In this document: positions 4,893-5,608 of the stretch, piece after piece | Numbering within the stretch: the first letter of the stretch is position 1 | Layout of the letters: the number at the start of each line of letters is the position of its first letter | Origin: Aquabacterium sp. | GTDB lineage: Bacteria > Pseudomonadota > Gammaproteobacteria > Burkholderiales > Burkholderiaceae_C | Direction: 5' to 3' | DNA: 5,608 nt | Assembly: GCA_017989885.1 (NCBI GenBank) | Contig: JAGNPA010000147.1 | Coordinates: 1-5,608 of the forward strand | Made by a program: the position numbers and the translations under genes | The notes under the pieces: generated by a model | Database searches by the model: none | The model's input: the letters and a program-made list of their open reading frames with translations, nothing else | Told to the model about the DNA's origin: nothing

Positions 4893-5608
4893 TCACAGGC
4901 TTTCGCGGGCGCGGCGGCGGTACGACTCCGCATAGGCAGCCGAGCGGGCACGCAAGATGGGGTCCTCGGTGGCGGCCATGCCCGTGGGCAACACCAGCGG
5001 ATCAAAGTTGATGTCCTTGCATTGCCCATTGGTTTCAGGCTGCGCTTCGCGGATCAGCAACTGTCCGGCCACCACGGTCGGACGGGACTCGGGCCAAGGC
5101 ACTGTGGGGTCGTTCTCGTTGTCGGTGGGGTCGGCCAGGGTGAAGATCAGGTCGAACACCGCAGGTGTCTGCTTCACCCGCGCCAGAAACTCGGCTTGCA
5201 GGGCGTCCGGGTCGTCGGGGTTCAGCGCGGTGAGCGGTTGAGCAGGGGTGTCAGCCGCCGGCACCGCAGCCCAGCGCACCGCCTGGCGCTGTCCCTTGGG
5301 CCCCAGCAGGTAGAAGGCGTTGATGCTGTGATAACGCTCGGTGGCCAAGCTCTGTGTGGGCACATAGCTCTTTTGCCACGCCAGGAAGGCTTGCGTCTCA
5401 GGGTGTGAGGCAAAGAAGGACTGGATGCGCTGCGGATTGCGCTGGCCCGTGGCCGGATCGGGCGCCAGGGCCGATAGCTGCTCGTAAAAGGCCTCGGGGG
5501 TGCCCACCGCCATCACCGGTGGCGTGTTCATGGCGGTGCGCCAACCATCGGCATCGCCCTGGCCCAGGTTCAGCGCCAGGCTGCGAACCGGCGAGCGCAA
5601 GTCAGGCG
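4893..5608 (-). CDS. Catalase-family peroxidase (SrpA-like), N-terminus outside the window
   Basis: The frame is open from the right edge to TGA at 4893-4895, about 238 codons; a TTG at 5600 is internal, not a likely start. The sequence matches small catalase-related peroxidases: LALNLGQGDADGWRTAMN near the left end of the visible protein, TPEAFYEQL, RYHSINAF, AVRWAAVP, TLADPTDNENDPTVPWP, CKDINFDPLVLPTGM, and near the C-terminus ARSAAYAESYRRR. The R-x3-Y in RSAAY (codons about 4946-4932) is the likely proximal haem tyrosine with its arginine partner. Family members are usually about 330-360 aa, often with a signal peptide and no C-terminal domains of large catalases, so roughly 100 N-terminal residues with the distal His are missing here. 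It likely uses peroxide as oxidant. The next gene, a cytochrome b561, begins within about 25 bases or overlaps. Confidence 0.9.
   Translation of the reverse strand, partial: PDLRSPVRSLALNLGQGDADGWRTAMNTPPVMAVGTPEAFYEQLSALAPDPATGQRNPQRIQSFFASHPETQAFLAWQKSYVPTQSLATERYHSINAFYLLGPKGQRQAVRWAAVPAADTPAQPLTALNPDDPDALQAEFLARVKQTPAVFDLIFTLADPTDNENDPTVPWPESRPTVVAGQLLIREAQPETNGQCKDINFDPLVLPTGMAATEDPILRARSAAYAESYRRRARESL

Noticed and set aside
4387..4935. + strand open frame opposite cytochrome b561
   Set aside because: It is rich in Gln, His and Arg, as expected for the antisense of a Leu/Ala-rich membrane protein, with no domain seen.
5598..5600. TTG as start codon of the peroxidase
   Set aside because: The frame stays open to the window edge with family-like residues before it, and the visible part lacks the N-terminal haem-binding region, so the gene continues beyond the window.

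Overview
The window is GC-rich, densely packed bacterial DNA. Codon use and the look of the encoded proteins suggest a betaproteobacterium, probably Burkholderiales (Comamonadaceae-like); this is an inference from protein resemblance, not a measured placement. No rRNA, tRNA, CRISPR array, transposase or other mobile element was seen, and no gap between genes exceeds about 80 bases.

Left part (1-2049, + strand): an ABC export operon of the DevBCA/MacB type. It holds the 3' end of a HlyD-like membrane fusion protein, an FtsX-fold permease and its ATPase. Adaptor and permease overlap by 4 bases (ATGA), and the ATPase starts 1 base after the permease stop. Together they would form an ATP-driven inner-membrane exporter linked by the adaptor to an outer-membrane TolC-like channel that is not in this window. 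The substrate cannot be told from sequence.

Junction (2034-2078): the ATPase gene and the oppositely oriented next gene converge with only 19 bases between stop codons. Two small hairpins cover the two stops.

Right part (5608-2069, all - strand), in transcription order: a catalase-family peroxidase (SrpA-like, cut by the window edge), a four-helix cytochrome b561, a small ankyrin-repeat protein, a 92-aa three-helix membrane protein, a 150-aa membrane-associated protein with an HEXXH motif, and a nitronate monooxygenase-type flavoprotein. Gaps run from -4 to 78 bases with no obvious terminator, so all six could be one transcript, though an internal start ahead of the ankyrin gene is possible.

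The most interesting points are two. One is the peroxidase / b-type cytochrome / ankyrin set, which recalls known catalase-ankyrin partnerships (AnkB with KatB in Pseudomonas, Cj1386 with KatA in Campylobacter). The other is the coupled pair of small uncharacterised membrane proteins, one with a candidate gluzincin-type zinc site.
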